A stretch of DNA of 64,000 bases. Origin: Pseudoscleropodium purum. Its lineage: Eukaryota > Streptophyta > Bryopsida > Hypnales > Brachytheciaceae. Both the position numbers and the translations under genes were made by a program. The DNA is taken from assembly GCA_963969395.1 (NCBI GenBank), contig OZ017795.1, positions 22,177,063 through 22,241,062 of the forward strand. Direction: 5' to 3'. Positions 49,226 through 62,300 of this stretch are shown here, piece after piece. The notes under the pieces are model-generated. The model saw nothing but the letters and a program-made list of their open reading frames with translations, was not told where the DNA came from and did no database searches. The first letter of the stretch is position 1. Every line of letters begins with the position of its first letter.

Positions 49226-49373
49226 CGGATCTGATCAACGAAACTGGAGATTACCAAAGCGACTCTTGGAAAGGGGTTCAGGGAGCTCGCAGCCCTAACG
49301 ATTCTCGTCAATGTGAGGTTCTCGTCGTCTGGAAAGCGGGCGAGAGTCGTTCAGTAGTCGTTTGACGAAACGC
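49226..49373. repeat. Tandem duplication upstream of ISWI, unit 2
   Basis: The second unit of the duplication. It carries the same ordered landmarks as the block at 49060-49195, including the identical CCCTAACGATTCTCGTC and GAGGTTCTCGTCG segments. Confidence 0.7.
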
Positions 49374-49560
49374 GGGGTATGAGACTCCCGCGCTTTCGGA
49401 GTGGCGGGAGTTACGAGGGACGCGGGAGCGAGATTCAGGAACAGGGCGGGTACTTGTGCTTTTTGAAGTTTGAACTGAGGGTTTGGGACCCGTAAGCGCG
49501 CCTCTTGCCCGTTGCCGGGGACGGGATTAGCGGCTCATGGTGTCCCATACTCCCATTGGT

Positions 49561-52500
49561 GTGACAAATGCTTTGAGAAAGAGCATTTATTGTTGGCTTA
49601 AGAGCATCCACATCCTTACTTGCCAAACTTGACACACCCAAATTTCCTATCTAATTTTGAAGAGCCCTCAATTTCTTTGTTTATCATCTTTACTCGCCAA
49701 ATTTGACCTTTATACAATTGAGTGCAATGTTTGGGAATTTTTTTAAGTTTTACCAACTAATTTCCTTCAATTCTCATATTGAATTGATTTTTGAAAGTCC
49801 ATTGTTTAAACTAAGTTCAGTTATTTTCTCTATTTTGTACTCTAAATTGAAATTTATAAATTTATTCACCGGATTTTTGCCAATGTTTTCAAATTGCAAC
49901 CACTTTTTTTTTCCCAATTCTATTGGCTAAGTTTGAACTAGGTGCTGATTTTTCCGAACATTGGTTGAATGACCACTCATCAAGTAGAATAAAAGATAAA
50001 GCAACTACACTAAGGATGAATAGTGATTTCAAATGGCCATTTCTTAGTACACTAGGGTTGAGTGTCAAGAAAATATTGTAAAGGATCCATAAAACTTCTC
50101 ATCCACATTTGAAGAGTGTCAAATTTCTATTGTGTAAAGATGGCCATACTCTAAATTGCTCTTAAGAAGAAACAAAGAATAGATAGAAAGAAGTAAAGTT
50201 AATTACACCTACTTGAAACCTGTTGGCACGTCTTTGTCATTTAGATTCTTGCCTAAACTATAAGTTTTTTGACCATGGATCCTTGGATTGATTTTGGGTG
50301 CACTCACTTTTAGAACATTAAATTTTTATAGTTTAATCATACATCATTCAAAAAATGAATGCTAAGAGAATGTTGGATTTACTTTTGACTACTAATGTGA
50401 TCCAACAAAAATTTGGATAATTTGATAATAAGAACTATGCTCAATTATATATATGTAGATTTTAGGTGCAAATATATAATCATTTGCCTTTGTTTAGTGG
50501 CTAAAATTTCAACAAACATGTTTTTATGATTAGAGGAATCAACTTTTGCAAGAAAATGGCAAGTGGTTGGATGGAAAGTTGGTACTTAAAATTAATAAAA
50601 TTGACTAGAAGCCTTTATGACTCTTTAAGACAATTTTCTACTTACTATGGATTATGTTATGAAAAGATAACAAGTCAATTTAAATAGAAAATTTTCAATT
50701 TTGTACACATTTATGTGTGTGAAGTTTGAAAGTCTCAAATACACTTAAAAAAAATTTAAAAGTTGAAAAATAATACTATCACAATCTATCATTTTAATCA
50801 AATTACATGAACCCTTAGAGGTTAAAAATCTTGCAATAGAAATTAAACATTTGGAACAAATTCCTATGATAACAAGTGTTCCTATAATTTTTTGAAACTT
50901 TAGGAAGGTAATGAAGAGAATGTACTAGCTTTGGATGAGTATAATTTTAATTTCAACAAGGGCTCAAGTAGAAAATTTATATTTTCCTAAATACAAAATG
51001 TTTAAATTCAAGTGGCATAAAATACTTACTTGAATAATATATATTCATGACCATGTAGAAAGCATTTGATTCATTATATTTGGATTACTATTGTGAAAAT
51101 TATAAAGAGTCTTTTTTCATGGGCAATCATAATGTTTTTTTTCTTACCAATTTTTTGAAGGACCAAAATCACTAATTTTTTGAATTATTTTCCTACAATT
51201 TCAACTCAATTATCCACAATGAAGGTTTTAGACTCAAGACTTTGTAAGCAAAAGTTTTAATCTATGAAGATCCAAAGTCTAAGAACCTAATATGGCAAGG
51301 TGCCAAAAAAAATTAATTTTTGCACTTTGAACACTACTATTTTGAAGTCTAATTAGTCAAGGCTAATCTCCAAAATATTTCTAAACATTGGTAAGATCTT
51401 GTAACTAAGTTAAACTCAAAGATTCTCATTGCGTTTCTCTTTTGAATTCTAATAAATATTAATTGTTATTATTATTATTAATACCATTTCAAACTAATTA
51501 CATTCCTTCAAACTCATTTTTTTAAAAGTTCGAGCATTAGAAATGTAGAAAAAATGATGTAGAGGTTTGAAGTTGATATGAGTTAATCCAACTTTGAAAG
51601 TTGCACAAAAGAAATGAAATATATCCTAGATTAGATGAAACCTTGGAAATTTAGATGAACATTCAATTTCAAAGCCCCTTAAAAATAATATACTTAGCAT
51701 TTAGGACTAACAGAAGATATTTCTAAAAATATATGTAATTTTTTGGAGGGGTGCTTTTAAAATAAAAATTAAATTATGAAAAAAGAAATTAAATTATTTC
51801 AAGTATCTTTTAAATCACACTTGTCAACTTTAATTAATTTTTAACAATGAACGTTGAATTTAATTGATAGCCAGGCAAAATAGTAGAGTCTTTCCTAACA
51901 TACATAGTATAACAATTGTGGACTTAGATTCTCAGAATGTAATTGTCTTTAATTCATGAAAACCTCATAGGGATGAGGTGCACATCTATTCTCTTAAACT
52001 TTAGACTAATTATATAGTTGCAAATGCCTAAACCAAAAGTTGTTGGAGCTAAATACTATCTTTGGGATAAAGTTCTTCTAAAATAAATCTTTAACACTGT
52101 AATCTAGTTGTTGGTTATGATACTCACTTCTACTTTATTGGCATCTAATTAAAAAATTTTGACTTTAAAATGAAGTAGCCACTTATCTTATTATAATTTA
52201 TAAACTTATAAACTTATAATTTAAAACAATATACTTTACAATAATAAAGTACTAAGTATTTTATAATAAACTATTTATATAGTATTAGATTATTTCCAAC
52301 AAAGAAAGCTCAACAAATACTTAAAAAATATAATTATTCTTTAAGAACTTTTTATAAAATCTTTGGCATTTATTTTTAGAATTACTTTCAACCAAATTTG
52401 CTTGGAGTGCATGGTAAATTATAATTAAAGCTATTGAATTTAATCTTAGAATTATTTATAAATATCTATTTCATAATATTTTGTTTAAAGACATACAATA

Positions 52501-53730
52501 TTATCAGTAGTTGTTTGTGCTTTTATTAACAATTTTTTTAAATGATTTTTCAAAAAAAATGTGTGCATTGCATTAGTTTTGATAAATTTATACAATCATT
52601 ATTTAGAAATCAATCACCAATATTTTTCCATGAATGATTAATTAGAAACATTGAAATGAATATAAAAATTCTAAAAAATAAAATTTGATTTTTGAAGTAA
52701 TGATTGGTTTATATTGTGTTCAATAAATACAATGAAGGGGGAGTCTTTTTGTAGAGATCACTACCCATTCATTTAATAAATGAGTGAATTAGTACCCCTT
52801 ACATATTTATTTTTTCTAAATATGCTAAATTATAATTTACATAGAATCAACAATTGTATCTCACATTCCTTACATGTACCCATATGTCATAATATATCAA
52901 GATTCTATATAATACCCCTATTTTGTATATCATATCCATATGTATTATATAAATATATATATATATATTAAAAAATATAAAAAATATATAAAAAATATAA
53001 AAATATATATATATATATATACACATATACATTACAACTTAAAGCACAATTGACATTTGACAATCGACAATCGACGTTGTATTTATTGAACAATTGACAT
53101 TGTATTTATTGAACACTATTCCTTCTAAAGGGACTTACAAAAATCTTATCAATTAATTATACACTGATGCAAACTATAATTATATATATATCAGCTCATG
53201 TTTTCATTTTTTAAGGGGTGCCAAAGTGGTAATTTAGAGTTTTATAGAGTTGCTCCAAATTTCAACATTCATCTACATATTGGATAGAAAATATGACATT
53301 AGTATATATTACATGTCCATGATTCTATTTTCATTTACAATTTGGCAATTTCATCCAAGATTTTTTTAAAATTTGAAGTTTTATGTTGAAAAACTTCAAA
53401 TTTTGTTGCTATTGATAGCCAAATTATTATTTTTCATGCAATTTGGCACTAGAAAGCCAAAAGAAATCCCAATGGCCATAATAAGTTCATTGAAAATATT
53501 TTCATTTGTATTGGCATAAAAAGTCAAAATTATTGAAGCTAAAAATTTGGTAAAATTGCAACTTTGTTCATGAAAACAAAATCCCTGCATTATAGCTTGA
53601 AAAGACCATTAAATTTTATTAGGGCTTCATGTCGTATTGCACAACCATTGATGATTGTATTGCAAGTAAGAAATATCAATTCTCAATTACTATTATTTAT
53701 TATCTATCTTTTAGAAAAGAATCTATCAAT
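49561..53730. other. Gene-free AT-rich spacer
   Basis: A degenerate TTAA-family fragment may lie at about 50800-51330: a CTTAGAGGTTAA end, and text resembling part of 42700-42800. The AT microsatellite at 52947 lies here. No genes. Confidence 0.5.
52947..53030. repeat. AT-dinucleotide and A-rich microsatellite
   Basis: Two pure AT/TA runs separated by AAAAATATA-type units. Confidence 0.85.
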
Positions 53731-53973
53731 CCTTCTACTAAGTTAGGTTGTTTGTTTGTTTGTCACATTGAGATCTCCTGGATTGTGCGTCTTCCATTCA
53801 TGTGTTTAGTATCATCAGAAAGCCTTTGGCAAAGAGGAGTGCACAGGCTTGGTTTTGTGGCTTTCTGACCTATGGTATGAAAGTTATTGAATTTTGAAGT
53901 TTTTATGAAGTAAAAAAATCAGAAAATTATTATTTTGTTGTTTTGACTATGGCAATGGCACGGGGCACACTAG
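53731..53973 (+). repeat. ~250-bp direct repeat, copy 1
   Basis: About three quarters identical by eye to 54681-54936. Shared blocks include AAGTTAGG, GTTTGTTTGTTTG, GGCTTGGTTTTGTGG, TTATTGAATTTTGAAGTTTT and GGCACACTA. A reading frame in this copy ends RGVHRLGFVAF. Confidence 0.75.
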
Positions 53974-54180
53974 TACCAATGAAAGAAGAGACATTGCAAA
54001 TATATAATCACACACACAATTTTTTTTTTTTTATCCCCTTATCCTCTTGCCACTACCACCAAACAAAATTTCATATTTCACTCTAGGTAAGCCTTCTCTA
54101 ATATAAATATCATTGATAGGTAAATTTTAATTTTATTTTTTCATGTCAAATCATAAACTTTGTTGATATAAAAGTGCAAG

Positions 54181-54429
54181 TTAACCCCTAAGCACCCTAG
54201 TGCCTCAAATATGGCCTCTCAAAATTGAAAGATTTCTTTGTTTGACTATTATAATTTTTCCAACAATATGGTCAAAGGACATATTCCTTTTCCTATAGCT
54301 CCAAGCCTATTTCCACTACCAATTGGTACAATCAATTTATGTGGATCTCATTTTATATGATAGTTTGATTGGAATGAATTGAGAAGGATCTAGATTTTAG
54401 CAAATATGTGCTAGGCACTTAGGGGTTAA
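54181..54429. mobile_element. Short TTAA-ended TIR element (249 bp MITE)
   Basis: The left end TTAACCCCTAAGCACCCTAG and the right end, read inward, TTAACCCCTAAGTGCCTAG form an inverted repeat of 12 perfect bases followed by a looser match. The flanks outside TTAA (gcaag and tgatc) do not match, so any target duplication is TTAA itself. It lies between the two direct repeats at 53731 and 54681. Confidence 0.75.
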
Positions 54430-54680
54430 TGATCAAATCAACTTATTAAGGAACCAAGTGGGAGAATCAAAATAATATTATATATATATATATTTTGATT
54501 TCATGCATTGTACTATGTATTCAATAACCTTGCCGATTTCTTCCATATCTTAATGCTTCATAATTTAACATTTAATGTAGGGTGTCAAACAACCACTAGA
54601 CATAGCTATCCTTGGGGGAGGGTTCCAATTTCTTGTTAAAATTTTTGCTTCAAATTGGATGCAAAGTGCAAGTGAATTTT

Positions 54681-54936
54681 CCTTCTATTAAGTTAGGCAG
54701 TTTGTTTGTTTTGTTTGTTTGCTACGTTGGGATCTCCCAGACCATGCATCTCTTGTTCGCGTGTTTGGTATCGTTGGAAAGCCCTTGGCAAGGAGGGGTG
54801 CATGGGCTTGGTTTTGTGGTGTTTTGACCTAAGGCATGAAAATTATTGAATTTTGAAGTTTTTATGAATTAAAAAAATTTAGAAATTATTTTTTCTTTTC
54901 TTTTGACTGTGGCAACGGCATGAGGCACACTAATAC
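54681..54936 (+). repeat. ~250-bp direct repeat, copy 2
   Basis: The partner of 53731-53973, about 950 bp downstream in the same orientation. The equivalent frame ends GGVHGLGFVVF. No LTR ends, primer-binding site or polypurine tract were recognised, so it is not called an LTR. Confidence 0.75.
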
Positions 54937-56393
54937 ACTTGAAAATTGGACAAAAAAATTGGAGGAAATTGTGATCAACGTTGCAAGAAAATAGAAAATT
55001 TGCTTAAGTTTAAATGCAAATTAAAAACACAAACAATTACAAGTGGATGATTATTCTAACTTCAGTTGTGCATGTCGCTCTGGTGCTCTGCCCGGAAAAA
55101 TATCATAAAGAGCCCAGGTTGGTTTACAGGTCAAACGAATCACACGTGTCAGTCGGAGGCTTGCAGGTCCCTGGGCTTTAGCTCCCGGTCATGGTGGCTG
55201 CATTTATCATCCAATGATGTTTTCATTCATCAAGATGAATTCGCATCGCCGCGTTCTTACTAGCGGCTCAAGCATTCTGAAAGGTGAAGGATGTAAAGTG
55301 GACGATGAAGATCAAATTACATCGAAATATGCTGTCTTAGCTGAGAGCATGATGGATGTGTATGGATGATCATCGTTTACAATCGATAGTTTTAACTTTT
55401 TGTCGAACCCAATTACTTTATTTTTATCACCAAAGGACATCACTGGCTGCCTCCTTCCGCCACTTTTCCGACGTTCTCCGACTGATACTCTGTTCTCATT
55501 AGTTCCCATTAGTCCCCAGTAGTTCCCTTTCGTTCCCATGCTCTAGGGCGTGTGCTTCCAGTTGTATTGCACTCTGTCAGTCTCCGGGATTTTATGTGCA
55601 GCATGCATTCCAGCTGCAGCTTTTTCTTCATTCAATTCGACTCTTAAATTTCGAAGGTACATGCGATCGGAATTCCGTCTTGCGAATGCGCTGTGATTCC
55701 TTCGTACCGATCGGATGCATTTTACGGGGCGGGATTTGGTAGTGTGTAGCGATTTCACGGCTGATTATTCTCTTCGTCGTGCTGATTATATTTTTGTCGA
55801 ATGGTGTCTGGGGCGGGATCTGTGAGGTGATCGAGTGATCGGGTGATCGGGGTGGTGATGGTGGTGATTTTTTTAATGTGTTTTCATCGTTTTATTATTT
55901 TTCCTAAAGGTAAGAGAGTGTAGAAATAGTTTTTTAGGTGGTGGCAGTTCGAAAATTCAGGCGTGCTACATGTGAAATTGCTGTCCCTTCGCTGTTGTTC
56001 AAATGGCGAGAGTGTTGTTGTACCTGAGAATCTCCAGAATTATGCGGATTAATTATCAGACTTGTGAGGTCTCTTTAAGGATTGCTTGAATTCGGGTTTC
56101 TGTACGTCTTGCATTTTGTACTCTGTAAATTTTTTGTTTGAGTTGTGTTTGGTGCGGTCGCTGGTTTAACTCTTCTGGTTTTAAATTTGAAGTTTCTGAA
56201 TGTTCACCGAGATTTTCGTTTTTTCTCCTTCTATTCAAAGTTTTTGCACGATTCTCCTTTACATACTAATACTCCAGTTGATTTTGCTTTGTACTAGAGA
56301 CTTACTCGTCAACATCTACGATTAACCTAAGTTTTATCCTGCATTTGAAGGTTTTGTATGAAGCTGCGGGGTTTTGATTGAAGATTCACCATC
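54937..56393 (+). promoter_or_regulatory. 5' flank and probable 5' UTR of the glutamate synthase gene
   Basis: From about 55.05 kb the base composition becomes GC-richer than the upstream spacer. No convincing coding sequence was seen. The stretch contains the G-box at 55143 and short GTGATCGG-type repeats around 55825-55870. The start codon at 56394 has the context ATCATGGCC. The transcription start, and whether a leader intron exists, could not be decided. Confidence 0.45.
55143..55148. promoter_or_regulatory. G-box upstream of the glutamate synthase gene
   Basis: A CACGTG core sits inside TCACACGTGTCA, about 1.25 kb before the glutamate synthase start codon, where the sequence changes from AT-rich spacer to GC-richer gene-proximal DNA. 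G-boxes bind bZIP and bHLH factors and are common in light-regulated plant genes. Its use here is an inference from position only. Confidence 0.35.
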
Positions 56394-59300
56394 ATGGCCT
56401 TAACGACGAACTTACTCTCTTCGGTAGGGCGGACATTGCTCAATTCCGGTGGATCATTATCACCATTGGCTTCCTCATGCACTTCTCGGTCAACATCTTT
56501 TTCTTTACCTCGTGGCGGAGATGATTGGCGGGGTTTTGTTGGTTTGAGGCCTAATCGGAGCAAGCGGCAATCGTTTGATCGAAGGTTTGTAGCAAGGCTT
56601 GCGTCGAGGCCAAGTCGAAGCTGGAGGAATTCATGCGCTCATGTTTTAGAAAACGCTGCTGTATTAGCATCAAATAAAGAGGCTGCCAAGTATGAGGTAA
56701 ATTCACAAATCCTTACCTCTCGATTTGATTACTAGCGTGTAGACTTGGAGCAGATGCTGACGCGGAGGCAGATACTGCTTTTTGAAAGTCATTGAATAAT
56801 TGCTGAGGAACTCCAAAGAGTGTAAAGAAGAGGACTAGGCTTGTTTTTGGAGTAAGAGCTTGGAATTCTGCCAGTTCTTAGAGTCTCTTATTGTTTGGAT
56901 GCATCAATTGAGAGAAAGGGGCTATTTCTTGTAGCTGAGAGGTTCAAGACCGATTAATGCTCCAAAGAAGTAATGAGTTTTAGATTTTTATTGATCCTCT
57001 CGTCGTTAATTATTGCGTAAACCTTATCAACGTAATAGTTGCGCACGGTGATCAACTCACGACATGGTGTTTCTTCCTGGTTACAGGTTGTGAATCTTGA
57101 AGACATTTTAGCAGAACGGGATGCTTGCGGTGTGGGCTTCATTGCTAGTTTAAAGAACGAGGCCTCACACAAAATTGTCAAGGATGCACTCAAATCGTTA
57201 GGATGCATGGAACACCGCGGAGGCTGCCTTGCGGACAACGATTCAGGTGATGGAGCTGGCCTCATGACTAGAATTCCGTGGGAACTCTTTGACGAATGGT
57301 TTAAAGAGCAGGGGCTTCCTCTTCCTGACAGAATCAACACTGCCGTGGGAATGGTCTTCTTGCCTACTGACTCCGATTTGAGGGCAGCAGCTAAAGCAGG
57401 TAACTTGTGTGACTTTGATTTAATATGTACAGATGCGTGCTGTTGAGTCTGCTTGCGGTTACTCAGAATGTACCTCACTCTGATATGATTCTTGGCTGTG
57501 TCCAGTTGTGGAAGGAATCCTAGAGAGGGAGGGCATTGAGGTACTCGGATGGCGTGAGGTGCCAGTGGATGAATCAGTACTCGGAAATATCGCCAAGAAG
57601 ACATTACCAACTGTGGAACAGGTTTTTGTGAAAGTTACCACGGAACAAGTGGGAGATGACATTGAGAGAGAACTCTTCATTACGCGAAAACTAATCGAGA
57701 AAGCCAAGGAAAAGGAGTCTTGGGGGGAAGATCTCTACTTCTGTTCTTTTTCCACTCGAATAATCGTATATAAAGGAATGATGCGTTCCGCAGTGCTGGG
57801 CATGTTCTATGACGACCTGCACAATGAATCATTCGTCACCCCCTTCGCAATCTATCACAGACGCTTCAGTACAAACACCAGTCCAAGATGGCCCCTTGCA
57901 CAACCTTTGCGGTTCTTAGGTCATAATGGAGAAATTAACACTATACAGGTATTTCTGTGATTGTCCTTGAGCTCATGTTCCGGATTTCTTGAGTTAGTAT
58001 TGTTTAATCTGCTAACTACGACCCACTTAATTGATGGTGATGATATAAATTTTTGTGGTCGTAGGCATGATCACTATTCTACCCTGAAAAGATATTATGT
58101 CGCTCCCTATTTTCTTGTCCTACTGCTATGTTTGCACTTCGAGCTGTTGCTTGCTCGAACGATTCCACTGAATTCCATCATGTGCATTCTTGGCCTGGGC
58201 AATGTAGGGTAATCTCAACTGGATGCGATCGAGGGAGGCATCTATGACATCTTCTGTTTGGAAAGGTCGGGAAGAAGACATCCGACCATTTGGCAATGCT
58301 AAGGCCTCCGACTCCGCTAACCTTGATATGGTCGCTGAGGTATTAATTTCACCAAGGTTTAAATCAAATGATTGTTTATGCAGATGCAGAGTAGACCTAC
58401 TTTCTTCTTTCTAGATTCTCCTTCCATTGCGTTCAGATGCATCACATTTTCTCTCGACGGTTAGGAATGGAATACTGCGTCGGTAATCGATTTTGACTCT
58501 AATTTTGAGATGGCAGTTACTGATGCGAAGTGGACGTAGTCCTGAGGAGACCATGATGATGTTAGTACCTGAAGCGTACATGAATCACCCCACTCTACAG
58601 ATCAAGTATCCAGAGGTGAGATGGTCATGTATGTTTCATGTTGAGTGATAGGACAGCTTGCATATGAAGAGCTTTAAGTACTTGTTGGACACAACTCACC
58701 TCTTTCACATCTTTACACGCTTTGTGACGGTTATTTAGAAAGGCTAAATTCATTCTCATTTCTACAGGCTATTGACTTCTATGAGTATTACAAAGGCCAA
58801 ATGGAACCTTGGGATGGACCTGCACTGATCGTTTTCAGGTAAAGTTATAGCCTTGTAGGTATGCTTAATAGTGTCTGAAGTTTGATCTGGCGTCTGTAAT
58901 GAATTGCTTGCTTATCGGCCCAGTAGTATAATTGTTGCTATCTACTTAGCTCAGATGTAATATGTTTGCAGCAATGGGAGAACTGTAGGAGCTTGTTTGG
59001 ATCGGAACGGACTTCGTCCTGCTCGATTTTGGCGAACAAAAGATGACATCATTTATGTGGCGTCTGAGGTAGCTTTCAGCTCTACGACTTATTTCTTTCT
59101 TCTTGCTAGTTTTCTTCTATGTTGGTATAATCAAGATATCTATTATCTGTTTACGGGATGAATGAATTAAGGACTTTCGTGGAGCAAGTTATGATCGTTT
59201 TATTAAGATCACTGTAAAATTAACTTTCCAGAAATCCTAATTTTCTCTGCAACTTGGCCGGATTTTCACATTCAAGGATTACATGGGATTACTCTAAATT

Positions 59301-62300
59301 TTTTATAGAACTTTGAATGTGTTCACTTGTATGGGCTTGGGATCTCTTTGTGTCAGAATAACCAACCGTGCAGATAAAGTCCTCGTCAAGTTTTATGAGT
59401 CGTGAATTCCGCCATCGCGTGCAGATTGATCTTCTTTTCGCGGATGTAAATGCTAACGTTGTTTGTATCTTATGTCAGGTTGGTGTGATGGATATAGACG
59501 ATGCTGACATAGTTTTGAAAGGTCGTTTAGGACCAGGGATGATGATTTCAGCGAATTTGGAGACTGGCGAGGTATATGACGAACGCCAACTATGTGGGTT
59601 CTACTAAATTTTTTTTTCAGGAGTGAGTAACAGTTACATCGATGAGCCTTTGGGCTTTTATGAAAGGAATTAGATACTAAGAAGATTTTGGGATGAGTTA
59701 GAATTAGGAGATGTTTGCAGTCTCGTCATGTGGGGAATTCATGTGTACCTATTTGCTCTTATACAGCTTTACGAAAATACTGAAGTAAAGAAACGAGTCG
59801 CCAATGCAAAGCCCTACGGTAAATGGTTTTTAGAAGGGAGCAGAGCCTTGGAGGCAGCGAGTTATGCGTCATCGTCTGAACTGACCATCGAGGCCTTGTT
59901 CAAGCAACACCAGTGAGTTTAATTCTCTGTATAACTCGAAGATTTTGTAATGGGATTTTCAATATGCCTTGTAATGAAAGAAAAAGGTAACACCAGTATC
60001 TCGAAGCAACCCAGTATTTTTTTAAGCCGATCAGAATGAAGGGATCGCGTGTTAATATTTCCTGAAAAATCCTAGCATTGCGATGTCTGTGGCAAGAACT
60101 TTGATAGAATCGAATAACATTTCTTTCTGAGTTTACGGTGGATTACAATGTCGATGCAGATGCTTTGGTTACTCCACCGAGGATGTGCAAATGGTCATTG
60201 AGAACATGGCATCACAGGGAAAGGAACCCACCTTCAGCATGGGTGATGATACCCCTATGGCTGTCCTGTCGCAGAAGTCACAGTGGTTGTATAACTACTT
60301 CAAGCAGCGATTTGCTCAGGTTACCAATCCTGCCATAGATCCACTGCGAGAGGGGCTTGTCATGTCGCTTGAGATTGCCGTTGGCAAGAAAGAGAATCTG
60401 CTCGAAGTTGGCCCCCAGAATGCAGCCCAGGTGTGCTTGCAGCTCTTTTGCTTTAGCCTTGGTTGAGGACGTCTCCGTCTCTGTATCTTGAAGTTGAATT
60501 AAGGAAGTCAGCTTTAACACGCTTTCTAGGATATTTGATGCCATTGCTCGACCTGACTTGCTTTTTCTTAATGATTCTAAGATTGCATTTTCTGTGCTTG
60601 TATAGGTGACTCTTTTGAGTCCAGTGCTCAACGAAAATGAGTTGGATATACTAAAGGTGGATCATGTCCTGAAGGCCAAGACATTGCCGATCTTTTTCAA
60701 TATTACTAAAGGTATACCTGGAACACTTCAAACGGCGCTAGACAGCTTATGTAAAGCTGCAGATGATGCTGTTCGTGCAGGCTCTCAGCTTCTCATTCTC
60801 AGTGATCGCTCCAATCTTCTTGTACGTGCTTCTGTTCTTGCCTTTTTCATAGATGCGTACAACTCCGTCGTCAGTTTCATCTCCTGAATGGTTTTCCACA
60901 ATTTGATCCAATGTAGCGTAGGGAAACTTCTATTTTGGAGTAAGATTATGCAAAGTACAACAGGAGATCCCGAGTACTTGCGTTGAAACATGATAAATTC
61001 CTGGATATTACTTGTTTTGTATACATGCTTTCTTACCATGTTTCCAATCTGACTTATTTAAATATCTAGGACCCTGAAAAGCCCGCCATTCCACCGCTTC
61101 TAGCGGTTGGGGCAGTTCATCACCACCTCATTTCCAATGGATTGAGAATGTCAGCCAGCATCATCGTCGAGACTGCGCAGTGCTTTAGTACACATCATTT
61201 TGCTTGTCTCATTGGCTATGGTGCAAGGTTAGTGGTTTATATATCTACCTCAGAAGTCTTTTTGCTTCTTGATGGTTTGCGGTTCAGGACTCTTAGGAGC
61301 CCTACTATCAGAACTGGATGCCACTAACTGAAACGGAATGGTTGTTACTTTGAATATATTTCCGATGTCTGAAACAAATAGCGGTAACGCGTATAAGTAC
61401 CAACATCAGCTTACTGCCAGGGCTATGCAATGCTGATTTCTTCCAGTGTGTTAATAAATCGCTCCTAATTAATAGAATCGATCTATAGAATCGATTTAGT
61501 GATTCATGTTCTCTTTATACTCACCAACAGTGATCTTGGGACCTCTGTGATTTGTGATTTGAGCAGTGGCATTTGTCCATACTTGGCTTTGGAGACGTGT
61601 CGACACTGGCGGGGAAGTACCAAAACAGTGGCCTTGATGAAGAATGGGAAAATCCCTACACTTTCTATGGAACAAGTTCAAGCAAACTACTTTAAGGTAT
61701 TTAGCATTCTGGGAGTGAGTTGAGAGAGTAAAATTGGCAGCCGTAAAGGTGAAATTTGTGAGTTGTTACCATGCCCAATGTCTAAGCTAACTGAAGGTTG
61801 CAATGTATGCAGGCTGCTAAAGTGGGCCTTTTGAAGATTCTCTCAAAAATGGGCATATCTCTGATGACGAGGTAAAATGTTTGATATCTCTGGGAAGCAC
61901 ATGGGTGGGAATATGGTTTGTTTCTGTTTTTCTAGCATCTGTGCACGATAAGGCAAGACCTAAAACCTTTGCGAACTACTGAGTTCATGTAAATCAAACC
62001 ATCACGTACTTGTTTGGGATCATTAGATTGTCTTTCTCTTGCATTGTTACATACTCTTACGATGGCCAGTAATTTGTATGCATGAAAGCTTTAATGAATC
62101 TGTTTGTGAGAATGCAGCTATCATGGTGCCCAAATTTTTGAGATTTATGGGTTGGGCCAGGAGGTTGTGGATACTGCTTTTCGGGGCAGTGTATCTCGCA
62201 TAGGTGGTTTAACGCTTGATGAGGTACCAAACACGGTTATATCCAGAGTTTACTTTTTTACGAGTTTGTTTACATGCAGCAGTTCCAGGCTCAATTGATT

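Larger units (their letters stand above)
48864..49560 (-). promoter_or_regulatory. 5' flank / leader of the ISWI gene, GC-rich, with internal duplication
   Basis: A GC-rich stretch upstream of the ISWI start codon on the minus strand that ends abruptly where AT-rich spacer begins near 49560. It contains two related blocks at about 49060-49195 and 49226-49373 (listed separately). No TATA box was identified with confidence. The boundary matches the promoter-proximal extent seen for the other two genes. Confidence 0.45.

Noticed and set aside
53731..54936. LTR retrotransposon with ~250-bp LTRs
   Set aside because: The repeats lack TG...CA ends, a primer-binding site and a polypurine tract, and the interior is under 1 kb with an unrelated TIR element in it.
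57039..57086. In-frame ATG upstream of glutamate synthase exon 2 as an alternative start
   Set aside because: The sequence before 57087 is a good intron end (TTACAG), and exon 1 at 56394 supplies a transit peptide in phase, so the upstream ATG is intronic.
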